64,000 bases of DNA from Nectonema munidae. Lineage: Eukaryota > Nematomorpha > Nectonematoida > Nectonematidae. Shown here piece by piece: positions 13,901-28,900 of the stretch. The notes under the pieces are model-generated. The model was not told the DNA's origin and made no database searches. It saw nothing but the letters and a program-made list of their open reading frames with translations. The DNA lies in contig JAUIRK010000570.1 of assembly GCA_030549495.1 (NCBI GenBank), positions 413,501 to 477,500 on the forward strand. Direction: 5' to 3'. A program made the position numbers and the translations under genes. The stretch's first letter is position 1. The number at the start of each line of letters is the position of its first letter.

Positions 13901-16900
13901 CGTACCACAGGTTGGGAACCCCTGCTCTATAGGAACATTGGACTCGAACACTACTTTTAAAAATAGAAAAGTTATTTTCAAATTGCTTTCCTAAAAAACA
14001 ACAAGTAAGTTTTCTATTTATTTTGAATGATAAACATAAAAAAAGTGTGGATGTAAACGAACTTTACACTGAAAGCACATTTTTGTTGTGTTTTTTTACA
14101 GAAAAGACACCTTCCTTGAGTAAGAGCTGGAATGGGATGATGTAAATAACTTTTTAAATTTTCTATGCGTTTTCCACTTGAACCTGAAGTTTTTTATTGC
14201 TGCTTTAGAGAACAGCAAACTAACAATGTCTTTTGTGAACTCAAGTAAGTCTTTTTATGAAGTTGATTTCAGTTGCAAGTAAAGTTTCCATGATGATACA
14301 ACAGACAAACATAGACAATTGAGAAACAGATGCCAATACCATTTTTTAAAATGGATGTTGGGACGATACTCACTTACAAATCTGTCAAGCAAATCCCCTC
14401 CACCCATGCTAGAATTTTATAAATTAAAACCATCTGGAAAAGAAAAAAAATTGTTTTTTTCTTTCTGGCTATATTTTCTGATCTTATCCACTTTATCTAA
14501 ATAGCAAAAATCGGAAGCTAGATACACAACTCGATTATCCAACCATTGAACAATCGAAACTTCCCCATCGCAAAATGCTTCAAAAAATCTCCTACTTTTT
14601 TCTTTTTTATAATGTTCGATTTGATGAAAGGACACCTTGACATTCAGGTTTCTCTGATTGTAAGATGAAAAAATTATCAAAAATTTAATGGCTTTCGAAG
14701 CCACACCATCTTCAGAACTTAGAGGCAAATTCTTTTCTTTTCTATCTAAAGCACCAGTGTATGTGACAAAAAGAAGTTTGGATCAAGCCATTACACAATT
14801 TTAATAACCAAATGTGATTGGCTTACCTTTCATATATATTTTAGATGAATTTCTACCATAGTAGAGTACCATTTGTTCATCGATGGGAAATTTTTCTGAG
14901 AAAATTCCAAAGTGTTTTAGGGATTTATTGAGAAGATTTTTGAGTGGTCTTATTTGGACAGTTTATCATTTGTTGTCGTTATTGGAAAAATGTAAACATG
15001 ACTTGATATCCTCCAATCGCTTCCTTGACATCTGATTGGCAACTATACTACACTATATCGTCATCTTTTCGCCAATACATTCTTTGCCTTGGTCGTGAAT
15101 TATAACCTGATAGAAGAATTCCAAGAAATTTTTTGAGTTCTTTATTGAAAATTTTCTCGAATAAAGAAATTGGCTCAGCATATATAAGATCAGGAAATTT
15201 TGAAGTTAAAGGTAATAATTCATCATGCTTCATTGGGAAAATCTTTATTTTTTCCATTTCGGAATTTATTTCTTGACTTTTTTGATGTTTGTTGAAAATT
15301 CTTGAAGACTTTTAAGATCCTGAAACATCATTTGGGAGTTTTTCAAGATTAACCCAGTTTTCTTCATCTTCTTCAACATCAGTTACTTGTCCATCATTTG
15401 AATCTGGAGGAAATCAAGAGCATCCTTCAGAGTTAAAATTTGATAAAAATCATCGCAAGAAGACATTAGAAATAAGCTTTGCTGCTAAAAATCCCAGATG
15501 ATGTGAAGCAATCAATTAAAAATGATTCATTTGTCTTTGAAGATGCGCCTGAAGCACGTATGATGACAGCAGCATATTAGTCCAATGTTCTTGTAGAGAG
15601 GAACATTCATTATATCAAACTTATAAAAAAAGAAAACAATATGCGTGCATTTGTTTACTTCTTTCAAATAAAGTTAGTTCGTTTTATACCTTTTTTCGAT
15701 TTATTATTTAATAATTTTTAGCTCATTGGTCATTAATCGCGCGAATCGCTATAGTAAAATGTGCGCATAAAATTAAAATTGACCTCAGGTACCTTTTAAC
15801 TTTTATAATCAGTATACAGAATGTATTTATTTGTTCTCATTAACACTCATCATCATCATCATCCATTCGCCCTTCCGAGCATGGCCGTTTTCCCAGCTAA
15901 CCAGGGTTGACCATTTGTTTGCAGCTTCTTTTCCATGTTTTTCTACATTGAGCATCTCGTTTTACTTTTCTTTTGGCATGTTTTCTACTACTGCTTTCAT
16001 CCAAGTCTTCTTGGGGCTCCCCTCTTCGCTTTCCTTCAAACACTTCATTTTTGATACTTTTAGTCAATCTGACATGGTCCATTCTTTCCAAATGCCCGAA
16101 CCATCTCAGTCTGTTTTCTTCCATGTACTCTTCTATGAAATCATTCCCATCTTTCGCCTTAGGTAATCATTGGTAAGCCTTCTTTTAGAGTTTTTCATTC
16201 ATCATCCGTATCATTTTCATCTCAGTACTCATCATTCTTTTGTATCGGTTTTTAAGAACCCAGCATTCGCTTCCATAGCACATCGCTTCTTAATATACCT
16301 GATAGAGTCTGGTTTTCAGCTTCAACGAGAGGATTTTTCCACAAAGAAGACCCGAAATTTCTTGAATTCGTCCACCCACATCGAATCTGTGTCACAGATT
16401 TGGAAGAATCTCCAGAATCATCAAGCATTCTCCCAAATAACAAAACTCTGACAAATCCACCTCATCCTGCCTAACTTCACATTCTTTTCCATTTTTCAAG
16501 TTTATCTGCTTCTAATTGAATCTTCGGCAGACAAAACTTTTCACGTTTGCAAAGAGTTGATTGTAGTGATCTCTTATCCCACTTCTCACATTTGAAGATT
16601 GTATTGATTACGAACACTCTTTCCCCACAACAAGAGCAAGGATCAACGTTGTGATGGATTTCTCAACATATTTCGTCTTAAAAATCATAATTTGGTTTTG
16701 TTACGTTGATCTTCAAGCCTTTGTTTCTAGAATTTTTATGCTATTGTCACTCAAATCATTCAAGGTATTTGCACTAAAACCAGATCATCAGGTATAAAAA
16801 TTCTCTGTGATTTTTAAAGAGAATTTTATACGTGATGATCTGGTTTTAGCTGCAAATACTGAATGTTTGAGTAAGTACTGGATGAAAAGTTCTAAGAAAA

Positions 16901-19900
16901 GGTGAAGATCAACAAAAAAAAAGTTATGATTTTAAGAAAAAATATGTTGGAAATGATCAAACTTGATCTTGTTGGGGGAAAATTGTTCGTAATAATACAA
17001 TGTCAAATGTGAGAAGTGGGGAAAGAGATCCCAATCAATCTTAAAACGTGAAGTTTGTCTGGAAGATTAATTAAAGCAGATAAACTGAAAAAAAAAAATG
17101 GAAAAGAATGTGAAGAGGAGGATGAGGTGGATGTTGAGATCTGTATTTGGGAGAATGGATGTTCTGGAGATTTTCAAATCTGTGAAGAAATTCGATTGGG
17201 TGGAAGTTAAGGAAATAGGTTTTTTCTTCATTAACTTTTTTTTCTTTTAACTTCTTCTCATTAACACTATCACTAAATTTATATCTCTTTCGTAGATTTT
17301 TATATCATGCATTTGTACTTTTATATGTTAAAAATAAGCAGAGATTATGAAGCATTCAAAATCTTTTTATAAGATTAGGTTAACGATTTTGTTTCCGAGT
17401 TCAATGAAGTCATAAACAATGTTTTTTAATAATTTAGATCCTTAAAATCTGTCCTAAAGATGCGGTTTCTGGATTTTACTTGCGAGAGAGCATTATTTGA
17501 TGCTGCATTTCTTAGTTCCAACTTTGCTATTATAAAGAATCGTAATATCATTTTAAAAGTATGACATAAAAAGAACACGGTATTAGTTTGTGTGTAAATA
17601 TTTAAAAACAGTGGCTCAACTAGATATGGGACCCTATTTTTTGTGCCCCCCCCCCCCCCCCCCCCTAATACTTTTTCTCTATGTAATATATAAGGGCATA
17701 GTGTCGAGCTTAGATTTCATTATCATTCAGATACATATACATATTGATCATGGACATTTTGCTTCCACTTGCTAACATTCCCGTCTACTCTACTGATTAC
17801 AGCACACAATGTTAGAAAACAAATAATTCCTTCAAAGTGACTAGCAGTAAGTGATTCCTCATGGTTACACCATCTATATATACATTGTAAGCTGGTATTG
17901 TCTCGCCTGAAACATGCCTTTCTTCTCATCGTCAACTTGATTCCTTCATAATAGAGTATAGAGATATTGTTGTGAAGCTAAGAGCAATTGTAATGAGAAT
18001 TTTAGTGTTGCTAAATTTTAGTTTAGCTATCACAAAAGATTGTTTGTCTCAGAAAAAAATCGGAATTATTATTTGTGAGTATGAAAATAGAGCTAAAAGT
18101 TATCGTGTTTTAGCTCAAAATTTTAAAGTTGGAAATATGCACATTCAATAAACAATAAATCGTAAAGGTCAATACAAAGCTGATTTTGAAGAAAATGTTC
18201 ATTTGAATAGAAAACGAATTTGTCCACGTTTGACAAGTGAAGATTTAGAAAAGTCTGTTTCACTTGGCTTGAAAACCAGAGTTCTGGTCCAATGTTACAA
18301 GAAAGAACTTTTGAATAACTAAATTTGAAAAACTTTAATGCTTCTACTGTATGGTTAGGTAAGTTTAGAGAAAGACACAATAATTTGGATATTATTTTTA
18401 GTCCAGTAGATATTTTTAACATGGACAAACTGGTCTCAACTATAGAGCTTTACCTTTGAAGACCTTAAATGTTAAAGGATAAGTGTATACAAGTGTAACA
18501 TCCGCAAACTGTTTACAAATCAGTTTCAAAACCTGTGAATTAGGGTTGACGAAGTTAATATGGAACAAGATGAAGAAAGTAAAAATGATAGTAAACTTAC
18601 TGATCCTCTTTTCTTAACAAGTAGTGAGACAAATGAAGAAGTGTCGAAAGTAGAAGAATATATTCTAGTTGATCAGGGATCTAGAGACTCATGAAAAACT
18701 TACAGATAATAATTGAAAAGAACAAATATTTTAAACAAACTATAAAAGAAGATTTTATGTGAAGAAAAAAATGATGATTGCTACCAGCTCAATAAATTAC
18801 TGATATTTCAAAAGCTATGTATTACACTAAAAAACTAGCCTTGTTTTTTTTTTAGCAAATAGCAGCCAGTTATGACAAGAGTGAAGTCGGATTCAGTGAT
18901 TTTTTTTTAATTCTACTCCAACTCCAAAAGCAAAATCTCCAATTATACAGCCCCGCACAAAACTACAAAGTTAAAAAAGAAGGAATTTCCGAAAAGGACA
19001 TACCTTCCTCTTTCAACGATTTCTCCGACGTTGAGCACAATAATTTCGTCTGCGTGAACAATGGTGGAAAGTCTGTGCGCCACAATGATCGTGGTCTTGC
19101 CCTTACAAACGTTTTCGATTGATGCTTGGATGTTGCGCTCCGTCTTTGTATCCAGTGCTGAAGTGGCCTAAAAAAGATCCAGCGATAAAGCATGTTCTTT
19201 ATGTGAAAATTGTATTGATAGGTAATTTTTTGATTTCTACGTAAGCAATAGTACAAGAGTGTATATGATTAATACTCTTAAAATATTTGAGTTATTAAAA
19301 AAGTTAGCTTGCAAATGATATTTCTTTTTATAAAATAACCTAAAAACATGGATCAAAAATCAACACTTGAGGCAAATATTTGAAAAATATCTTTTCTGTA
19401 CATGCAAATGCAAAACAATTTTTGTAATATAGCAAAAATTAAACATAAAATTCTCTATTGTTAATTTAATTTTCGAAATTTTATATATCGCATCTTGTTA
19501 GAGTAGTCTTATTTATAAAATATAACAATTTTATAAAGCAAAATCATAGCATAAGAAATAAAACAACTATAATTGAGTAGGTCGCCATTAGTATTATTTC
19601 CTGGCTTTTTAAATAGGGGCTGCGAAACCGGAGTTAAAGGAAAATTTTAAAATCTAGAGCCACTCAAATAAGAAGGTATTGGCTCTGACTCCTGATATGT
19701 ACAAAGATTGATCAAAAGATAACTATTAAGCTATATATTCATCATAACTATTATAATTAGATAAGCTTTTAAGAACCATAAATTTGAAGACTAATGGTCT
19801 GCTTTCTTCTCCAATTGAATTGTATATACTTGAAGCACACTATTTCCATTTCCTGAGACATTGTTGTCACACTGGTCCTCAAAGCGCTCAGTGATTGTCC

Positions 19901-22900
19901 CTATCAGGCACAATGGGACATCCGTTGTCCCATAAAATGAAGATCGTCTACTTTAAGTAATATAAAAACTCATTCAAAAAGAAAAGAAGGCAATTCATTT
20001 TAGAAAACAATTTTAGGAGAGCATCAATATCGCAGCAAGAGCATAAGCTTTTCGAATTATAGAGGAATAGTTCTACTGAAGTGGAGAATTTTAAAGAACA
20101 AAATAATCAAACAATATCAAATGTAAATCAGAAGGAAACGCATTCATAAAACACAACAGAACATTATATTTTTGCAAAGACAGTCTTATAAAAAGGCGGA
20201 GCTTACCTCATCCAAGAGAATGATGGACGGCGACTTGAGAATCGTTCGAGCGATGGCAACGCGCTGCTTCTCACCCCCACTCAGTTTGAGACCTCTTTCT
20301 CCAACCCTAGTTCTGTAGCCTTAAACACAAATGATCTGAGCAACAAGTACCCGGAATGCATGCATGCATTGCGTTTATAGATGTAAGAGTCATTATTTTC
20401 AATATTGCGATTTCAATTTCAAGTATACATGGATCTTTCGAAATGGAAAGTGCGCGACCTTTTTATTTCATATAAACGGCAAAGAAAGATAAAACAGTAT
20501 GCATCAGATTTTCTCTATCAACAAGAAATTAACAACCTAACTAGCTTCTAACATACTTTTTAATATACCCAAAAGTCAAAAATACAAATTTCAGAATATT
20601 GTGAATGATAGAAATAAAAGAAAAGAATTCACTTTTATTCAAAACACTAGATGAAACTGTCTTGGAAAATCAAAATGTTGAAAACAAAACTTAAAATTTA
20701 AGATAAATAAGGAATGAGATGAAAAATATCAGAGATAAAACTAAAATATAAAAAAAATCTAGAAAGAAAAATTCTTTCAATTAAAATCAAAAATTAGAAA
20801 AAAAGTATGACGATGAGAAAAGATAAATTTAAAATTAAAAAATTATGGTGAAATATACGAGGGATAACATAGAATAAAAAATACGAAAAAATTTAAAACT
20901 TAAAGACAAGTTAGTTTTGTTAATAAACAAAGCTTAACATCTTATCATTGCCCCACAAAATATTTACTATAAACTCCTACACCTCAATATTAATTCCTAA
21001 ACTGATTAATTCAATATTTAAAAAATCTGAATTTCTATAGAAACATTATTTTTGGAAGAATTCAGCCACACTAACATAGTTATTGTTCAATTTTCTTATG
21101 GAGGATGTAATGTAGGCAATATTAAAAAGTATCACCATTTTTAGATTAGCTAGAGGAAAGTGTTTTGCTTAAGGACAGTTAGTTTAACTGCAATTAAGTC
21201 CGATTTAAAAAATAAAATTGGACATCAAGAATGAACTTACCATCAGGAAATTTCATAATCTGTTCATGGATTTCAGCAGCGACAGCTGACATCTCCACTG
21301 CAACTTTATTAGCTTCCAAATTGCCGTAGTTGATGTTATAGAAAATGTCCTGGTTAAAGAGTACGGTATCTTGAGGCACAATTCCTATCATTTTACGCAA
21401 AGACTTCTGTGTCACCTTTAAAACGAATGTTTGCATTCATTGCGCAAGCAAAATCAAAAGGAGTAATACAACAAGAATAAGAAGGGTCAAACACAATTGA
21501 TTTTGAAAATATTTCAAAATTAATTATTTATATAAAACAAACCTTTATGTTTCATTTTTAATTAAAATTTTGATTTAAAAAAATCAAGTTCTTTCTCATA
21601 GGAAAATTTGGTAGCAATTTTATGATATACAGTAACAAATTCATGACATAATAAAAGCTTTTGCTATCATATTTATTTAGCATAACTTTCTTTTAGATAA
21701 CAGCTTTTTAAAATGCAGAGAAAACAAGTGCATTGGATTAAATTATACAAACATCACCACTCTTCTGACATTTACTTTTAAAAATATGATAAAAGAAAGA
21801 AAAATTATTCAAAATTTATTTCACTCAGAGCAACGCATAAACAAACAGTCTGCCACATGAGGCTAGCGACCCAATTTGCTAACCCCCTTTATAGTTGATT
21901 GCAGCTCTAACTCTAGTTGAACGTATATGATAAATCCAAATTTTTAATTCAATGTATGACAAAGTCTCGTCCTTAAATTCAATATGTTTTATTTATCAAA
22001 AATGAAGACATAAATATATAATAAACGATACACAAAAATCAACCTTCATATAATATTTAAATACAAATGATCTTTTAACACGGATATTTGTCATTGAAAA
22101 AAAAATAACTTACGATTTTGTTAACTAAAAATGTAGTTTAATCAAATTTAATACACAAAAGGTTCTTTGCTCGTTGCGGGCATAGAATAACTTTCAAAAC
22201 AAAATTTTGAAGTTTTAAAAAAATTTCATGTGAACCAAACACACTTGAATGATTTACAAAAATTATATTCATAATGAATAAGAATAATTTTTCCTTACTT
22301 TAAAAAAATTATAGTAAATTTATATACGTGTATCTCGGATAAACTTTTTTGGCAAAATGAGACAGCACTAGATCAAATATATAATCCCATAAGATCGGAA
22401 AAAAACAGAAACTCAATACAGGTTATTTTTATTTGATATGACTTGTTAGTTCTATGAAGAACTAAGATGTCAAAGTTAGTTACTTAAGCACCCATCCTTA
22501 CGGATATCATGGTCCCTCCTGGAATGCTGAGTCAAGTAATCTACATGGACTTTCCATCGCACAAAAATCTAAGAACGTTAGCAATTGGCTTTGAAATGAG
22601 AGATAAAAAAGATATCATATGTTCAATTGTTTAAATATAGTGCGAGTACCATTTTTCCACGCTCAAGCAAGCTAAGCGTTGTTATGCGTCAAGGAGGGCC
22701 ATTTAATTTGGATTTCGGTTTAGCGCTGTATTCAAAATTGAAAAAAACAAATTTAAAATTCATTAATTTTAGAGATAACATTTCGTAGTTTTGTAGTGTA
22801 TTTGAACTTTTAAGAAGCCAAATTAAGAACTGCATTTATATAGAGTGACAATGAAATATATTTAAATTGAAGTCACAAAAATGGGATTACATCAAATCTT

Positions 22901-25900
22901 TGACTATATGAAAAAGTTGTAAGTTGAAAACGTGGAGATATAAACAAAAAAGGTTGTTTTAAGAAAGAAGCAAGAGGATGTGGTGCGCCAAGCTCTGGAA
23001 AAAGAAGCAGAGGCAGACAACGAAAGAAATGGAGGGATGGGCTGAAGGAGCAACTGCAAAAACTTGGACTCAACGAAGAGGAGGCACTTAACTGAGAGAT
23101 GTGGAGACAGCGGATCTTAGCCACCGACCCCCAACTTGGGGATAACGTGCAGACAAAGAAGAAGGAGAAGATATAAACAAAATGTACAATATAATAATAA
23201 AATTGTACATATGATAATTATTGTCCTTATATGAGGACATCGGTCGAAAACAGGAGATTAATAAAAAAAGGAAAACTTAAAAGGAAAAGTAAAGAAAAAA
23301 ATTACTTTTAATATGTCATGACCATTGACGAATATATTTCCGAAAGAGGTATCGTAAAAACGGAATAGTAAACGAATTATGGTTGACTTTCCAGAGCCCG
23401 TTGGACCGACAATAGCTAAAGACTTGCCACTAGGCACATAAAAGGAAATGTCTTTTATAAGTGGAAATCTTGGATCGTATTGAAAACTAACATTTCTAAA
23501 CTCAATATCAACGCCCTGTAGTTCAGCTTTGATAGCTATTGCGCCAGGAGAATCAACGATGTCGTGTTTTTGCTTGAACAATTCAGCAATGTTTTCCAAA
23601 TCCACCAAGGCTTGTTGAATGGTTCTGATTAAAAAAAGATTAAAACTTCTAATTAATCATAAATATGAAGGTATTTATAAATAAAATGTACACAAAATTA
23701 TTCATACTGAAATGAATTTAAAATATTGCCCTTTTTAAAAAGTAAGAAAATGCATTTCAAATGTTATTTTAAGCGAAGAAAAATTCTGACTATATAAAAA
23801 GATAATATTAAATAAATACAAACTTCATCTTAGTTAAGGTTAAAATAAGCTGTTAAAAATATTTGTTAAATCTGTTATGAAAAGTTCAATCTTATGCTTA
23901 AAAAGTTGTAAATGTAAAAATTACATTCTAAAAAATGGAATTTATACCAAATTACACTCAGGCTTATTTTCTTAGCATCAAACAATTTTAAAAATCGGAA
24001 CTAAAAAATAGATGATATATTTTTACGAAACACTAGTATTTAACTTGAAAAAACCCACTACAAAAGTTACAATAAAGAAACAGGTACCTGTAAATCGTTC
24101 CCAAGAAATTGAGAGGGGTGTACAGCTGAATAACATAAGTGCCAATCAAGACATAATCTCCAACGTTGAGGACACCTTGATGAATGTTGTACGCACACAA
24201 GAGAAGCACAAAAAGAAGACCAATAAGTGACATTATGCTCTGGCACAAATTCAAAAGAATTAAGCTTGCCAGAATAACCCATTCTAATTTCTAAAATAAA
24301 AAAAAATTAACATAGAGAGGCCCTTAAAAATAGACCAAAAATTAAAAATTATACTTATTTTATATGTTTAAAATTTTAGGTAGTTTTAATAATCTTAACC
24401 CTTTCGTGACCAGAAAAATCAGACAATATTTATTAAAAAGCAGAAGAAAAAAACGATGATTAAGCTTAAATTGCTTAAGTATTAATATTCAGTCGTTAAA
24501 TTCCAAATATGTAGAACTCAACATAATGTTAAGATTTATGAACTCTGTTATTTCGTCCCCAATAGCAGTAGTCAATCTGCAAGAAACTTGGCAATTATGA
24601 TATGAATCTGTATCCGATAGATAATTATAAGTTTATTCATATAAAAAGTAAAATTAATTCACATGGAGGATTAGAGTTTTATGTACATGATGAGTCAATG
24701 GATTTTGTAGTTATGAATGATTATGAAGTTCATCAGTTTGAATTAGCTTCTATAAAAATAAAACTAAGCAACTCAACTACTGTTTGTATGTTCAATGTTA
24801 ACAGACATCCTAATAAACAATCAGAGAAAAGTTCATTGATGAATTTAATAATTTCTTAAAGAATCTAGACAAAAGTAATATTAATATCATTGCTGGTGAT
24901 TTTAATATGAATTTACTGTTGATAAAAAAGAATAATAATGTTAATAGTTTTTTCACTGGATTAAGTTCATATGGTTTTCTACCTACTATAACTAGCATTA
25001 GCAGAGAAGACGCAAAGTCTCTTATAGACAATATTTTTATAAAACTGAATACACATATCTATGATTCGTATGTTTTAGATTACAAAATTTTAGACCACTA
25101 TCCTTTGCTACTAAGTATAAAAAATATAATTAAAAACAGAAGTATTATAAAAAAAGTATTTGATAGTAACAAATTTGTTAAATTGGTGTGTGAAGTATGC
25201 TGGACTGACATTGTTTATGAACATAGACAATGTGGAGTTACTTACATCTATTATATTAGAACGATTATCTTCATCTCTTAGCCGTTGTTTTATTTTTAGA
25301 AGCATGAATGGCAGGTCTAAAAAATTTAAGCATAGTAAATGCTCCTGGGTCACAGATGAACTCCTAGAGTTAATTAAAACAAGGGACAAACTACATAAAT
25401 TACGTAAAAAATTGACAGGCCAGCAATTCTATTCACATAGTAGGAAGTACATCACTGTGAGAAATAAAGTGAAAAGTATGTGCAGAAAACTGAAATTTAA
25501 TTTTTATTCTAAACAAATTTTCAAATACCCATGATAACAAGACTTTTTGGAAAAATGTGAATTTTATTTTTAAACCTAAGTTTGATAAAGTTCTGACTCT
25601 AGAACATGATGGAAAATTGATAGATGATCCTCGAGCTGTAGCTGAAGTTTTCAATCATCAATTTGCTAAATTCGCACTTGCACAAAATGATGAAAAGAGT
25701 TTAAATAATTTTTCGTTTGTTATAAATTCTGTCTTTTCATTTAACGAAATCACTGTTAATGATATACTCTTAGCAGTTCAAAGCTTTAAAGAAAAAGAAT
25801 GTGAAGATTTTTATGGCATTTCTATGAAGATTGTTAAGTCAATCATTAACTATATCTGTGTTCCACTTTATCATATATTTAACTCTTGTATTTCGAAAGG

Positions 25901-28900
25901 GATATATTCTGAAAGTTTCAAAATAGGTAAAGTTGTTCCTATTTTTAAAAAAGGCTCTCCAAACTCTGGTGAAAATTACCGCCCAATAACGCTTATTCCA
26001 ACTATATTTAAAATTTTTGAAGGAATTCTTTTTTACAAATTGATAGATATTTTGTTGAAAATTGTCTCTACTATGAGAAGCAATTTGCCTTCAGAAAAAG
26101 TTGCTCAACTGAGAATCTACATTCATTGTTCATTAATAAAATTATAGAAAATTTGGAAAATAAGTAGGATACAATTGCCATATTTTTGGATCGGACTAAA
26201 GCGTTTGATTCTATAAGGCATAGCTTCTTATTATTATTATTATTATTATTATCAAAATTGAAATCATATGGGTTTGATAGCTTGTCATTGAAGCCTGTAA
26301 AAGAATATCTGATAAACAGGAAACAGTTTGTATCAGTCAAGAATTGCTCGTCCAAATTTGTTGTTTTGAATCATGGAGTTCCACAAGGGTCTGTGATGGG
26401 CCCACTTCTTTTCAAAATATTCATTAATAATGTTTATACTTCCACTAGTAATATAGATTTTTATTTATATGCTGATGACGTGACTTTATTAATTTCGTCC
26501 AACAAAATTTCATTTGATGCTAATTATTCTGCCGTTATAGATAACCTAAATAAGGTAAATATGTGGTTTTCTATGAACGAATTGTCGGTCAACAAATCCA
26601 AGTCTAAAGGAATGATTTTCTCTAATAAATTTGTGAGTAGGAATAAATTATTATCTGTTTTTGGTTTCGATTTTGTACGTGAATTTAAATTGCTTGGATT
26701 ATTATTTATAGATAGTAATTTAAGATTGAAGAGATTTAAGATTTCGTTTGTTCAAAGTTAGCTTAGCTTCACTAGTAGGTATTTTCCGATTATTAAAGAA
26801 CAAATTAAATAGAAATACTTTAATACATCTTTATAAATCATATTTTCTTCCTCATATTTTTTTACAATCTTTTAAATTGGGAACGCTCTAATCTATACAA
26901 TGTTTTTGTTCTTCAAAAGAAAGTGATCAGACTGATACTTAATAAGCAAAATATATCTAATACTGACGGTGTCTTTTCAAATTTTGGTTTACTTGAAATA
27001 CACGTTTTGTGGCTTTTGGATAAGTTTTCAGCTTTCCAGCGATATTTTATAGAATAAAGTGTTTTTGATTTTCATCGTTTGTTAGAACACAATCATAGCC
27101 GTGTATGACTTTTATTCCCCTTTCTGACACAAACTACCTGTTTCTTCAGTTTTTCAAAGTCTTTAATGCAAGTAGTAAATCGTTCCAAGTTGAAGGATCT
27201 TTGCTAACGAAATCCGTACTAATTGAAAACTAAATTTTTAAGTTTAAAAAAGAAAGTATTTTCTAATAAATTTAATATTTTTACTTAGCTTTGATTTTAT
27301 TTTACTTTCAGGCATTTTTGCTTTAATATTATTTGTAAGACCAGATGAAGGAATTTTTCATCGATAAACAATTCAAATAATTCATAAGACTTTATATTTC
27401 TTTACTTGGTGAAATTACAGTCAGAAAAAGAGGAAAATTTGGATAGAAAATATTATTTCCAGTTGTCCCATTCTTTATTTTTATCAACCTTTATCTCATC
27501 AGTGCATTCAATAGCTGCCTCTGGCGAAAGTAATAGGCCTCTATTCAAGTTTTCAATGAATTCTTGATCACCAGAATCGTCATCAGTCAATATCGTAGAA
27601 CTTCTATTTCAATGAGGATTTAACAACCAAAATTTTTTGAATTCTTTTCAAGAAAAGACAAAAACTGATCTAATTTTTTAAATAATTTTATGATAATTTT
27701 ATATTTTTTTTTGATTACAACAAACATAATAATGATAAATCTAATGGGGAAAGTGCTTAAAATTATTTTTTTTAATTTGAAACTGTGTATGCTGAAAGTT
27801 ACAACCCTTTAGTTCAATACGTATTTTGTTATTAATTGAAATATATATTCCAATTCTTTACACAACTTTTCTGTTTACAAAATACTTTACCAGAACTAAT
27901 TAAAATAAAATACGTTGAATGGCATTTTTCAAACATATTTGAAAAAATCACTCGTCAAACAGATGAAAATGACAAGTCACCAAAACATTTGACATTAGAC
28001 TTGTTAAAGTACAATCGTGGTACAAAATCTCTAAAGCAGAGTCACACATTATCAAAATTACTGAAGAAATAACAAAGAAAAAAGTCTACGCAAGCTAATT
28101 CATTATGAATACAAATTAGAAAAATATAAATTTCACGATTCTTGGGAAACATATCCATCCAGTGATTCTCAGTTCTGGAGAAAGGATAAGTAAATGAATA
28201 ATGGTGATCTAAACACGGTTGTTACTCTTTTTCCTGTGACAAGTGTTTTGGAGTCTGATGAATTTTTCACGAATCCCACTCCGACTCGATTTCTTTATAA
28301 TTTTTCAACTTCGAGTCACGTTATTTTAATATTCCGACTCTAACTTCAAATTATGTAAAGATGTTCGTTATTAATCATTGTAATTTATGCGTAGCATTCA
28401 GGGTTGTGAAGTCGGAACAAATTTGCTACTCCGACGCTATCAATTTTGCGGTTCTCCATAACCCTATCTGTAATACTGACCACTTTTAAAATACTTGTAA
28501 AATACTTGCTATAAAGATCAAAATAGAGAAAATTGAATTTATTGGAATGGGGCAAGAAGAAGCGATCTTTCCCCATCCGGCAAATGTAAAAAGGTAGGAT
28601 TAGGAAAATTAATGTCAAAGTAGAAAACTTTGAATAACTACTCAAATATCATATAACAATCTATTCTGAATGTTGAGTATGTACTTTAATTGAAATACTT
28701 TTTGTAAAATGTGATATCAAAATTTTGAATTAAACAAAAGTATAGAACTTCGCTGATTTATATATATAAAATTCTCTTGAAAAATAAAACAAACGTTTAG
28801 TATTCAAAAGTATAGTCATCAAACGATTCGAGCGAATTCTTGCTTTGCAAATGGTGTACTAGGGATAATCATGGCGTCACGATTAAAGAGAACTCGTCTT

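Larger units (their letters stand above)
11073..15736 (-). mobile_element. piggyBac element split by two hAT insertions
   Basis: Bounded by TTAA at 11073-11076 and 15733-15736, the target used by piggyBac. Short inverted ends begin TGACCAATG on both sides. The left tip continues into a palindrome, ATGTTCCTCTAGAG plus its mirror. A second palindrome lies at 11698-13940 (interrupted) and a third, diverged one at 15582-15607. A decayed piggyBac transposase fills 14020-15560. Two hAT elements sit in the first and second palindromes; without them the element is about 2.1 kb. It lies in the last intron of ABCB6 and shares its strand. Confidence 0.75.

Noticed and set aside
22873-23124. An 83-codon minus-strand Ser/Pro-rich open frame
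   Set aside because: It is the shadow of the LINE C-terminal coding sequence on the plus strand.
27836-28072. A 78-codon Lys/Thr-rich open frame
   Set aside because: Lies in an intron beside LINE debris, has no recognisable motif and is not continued by homologous sequence.
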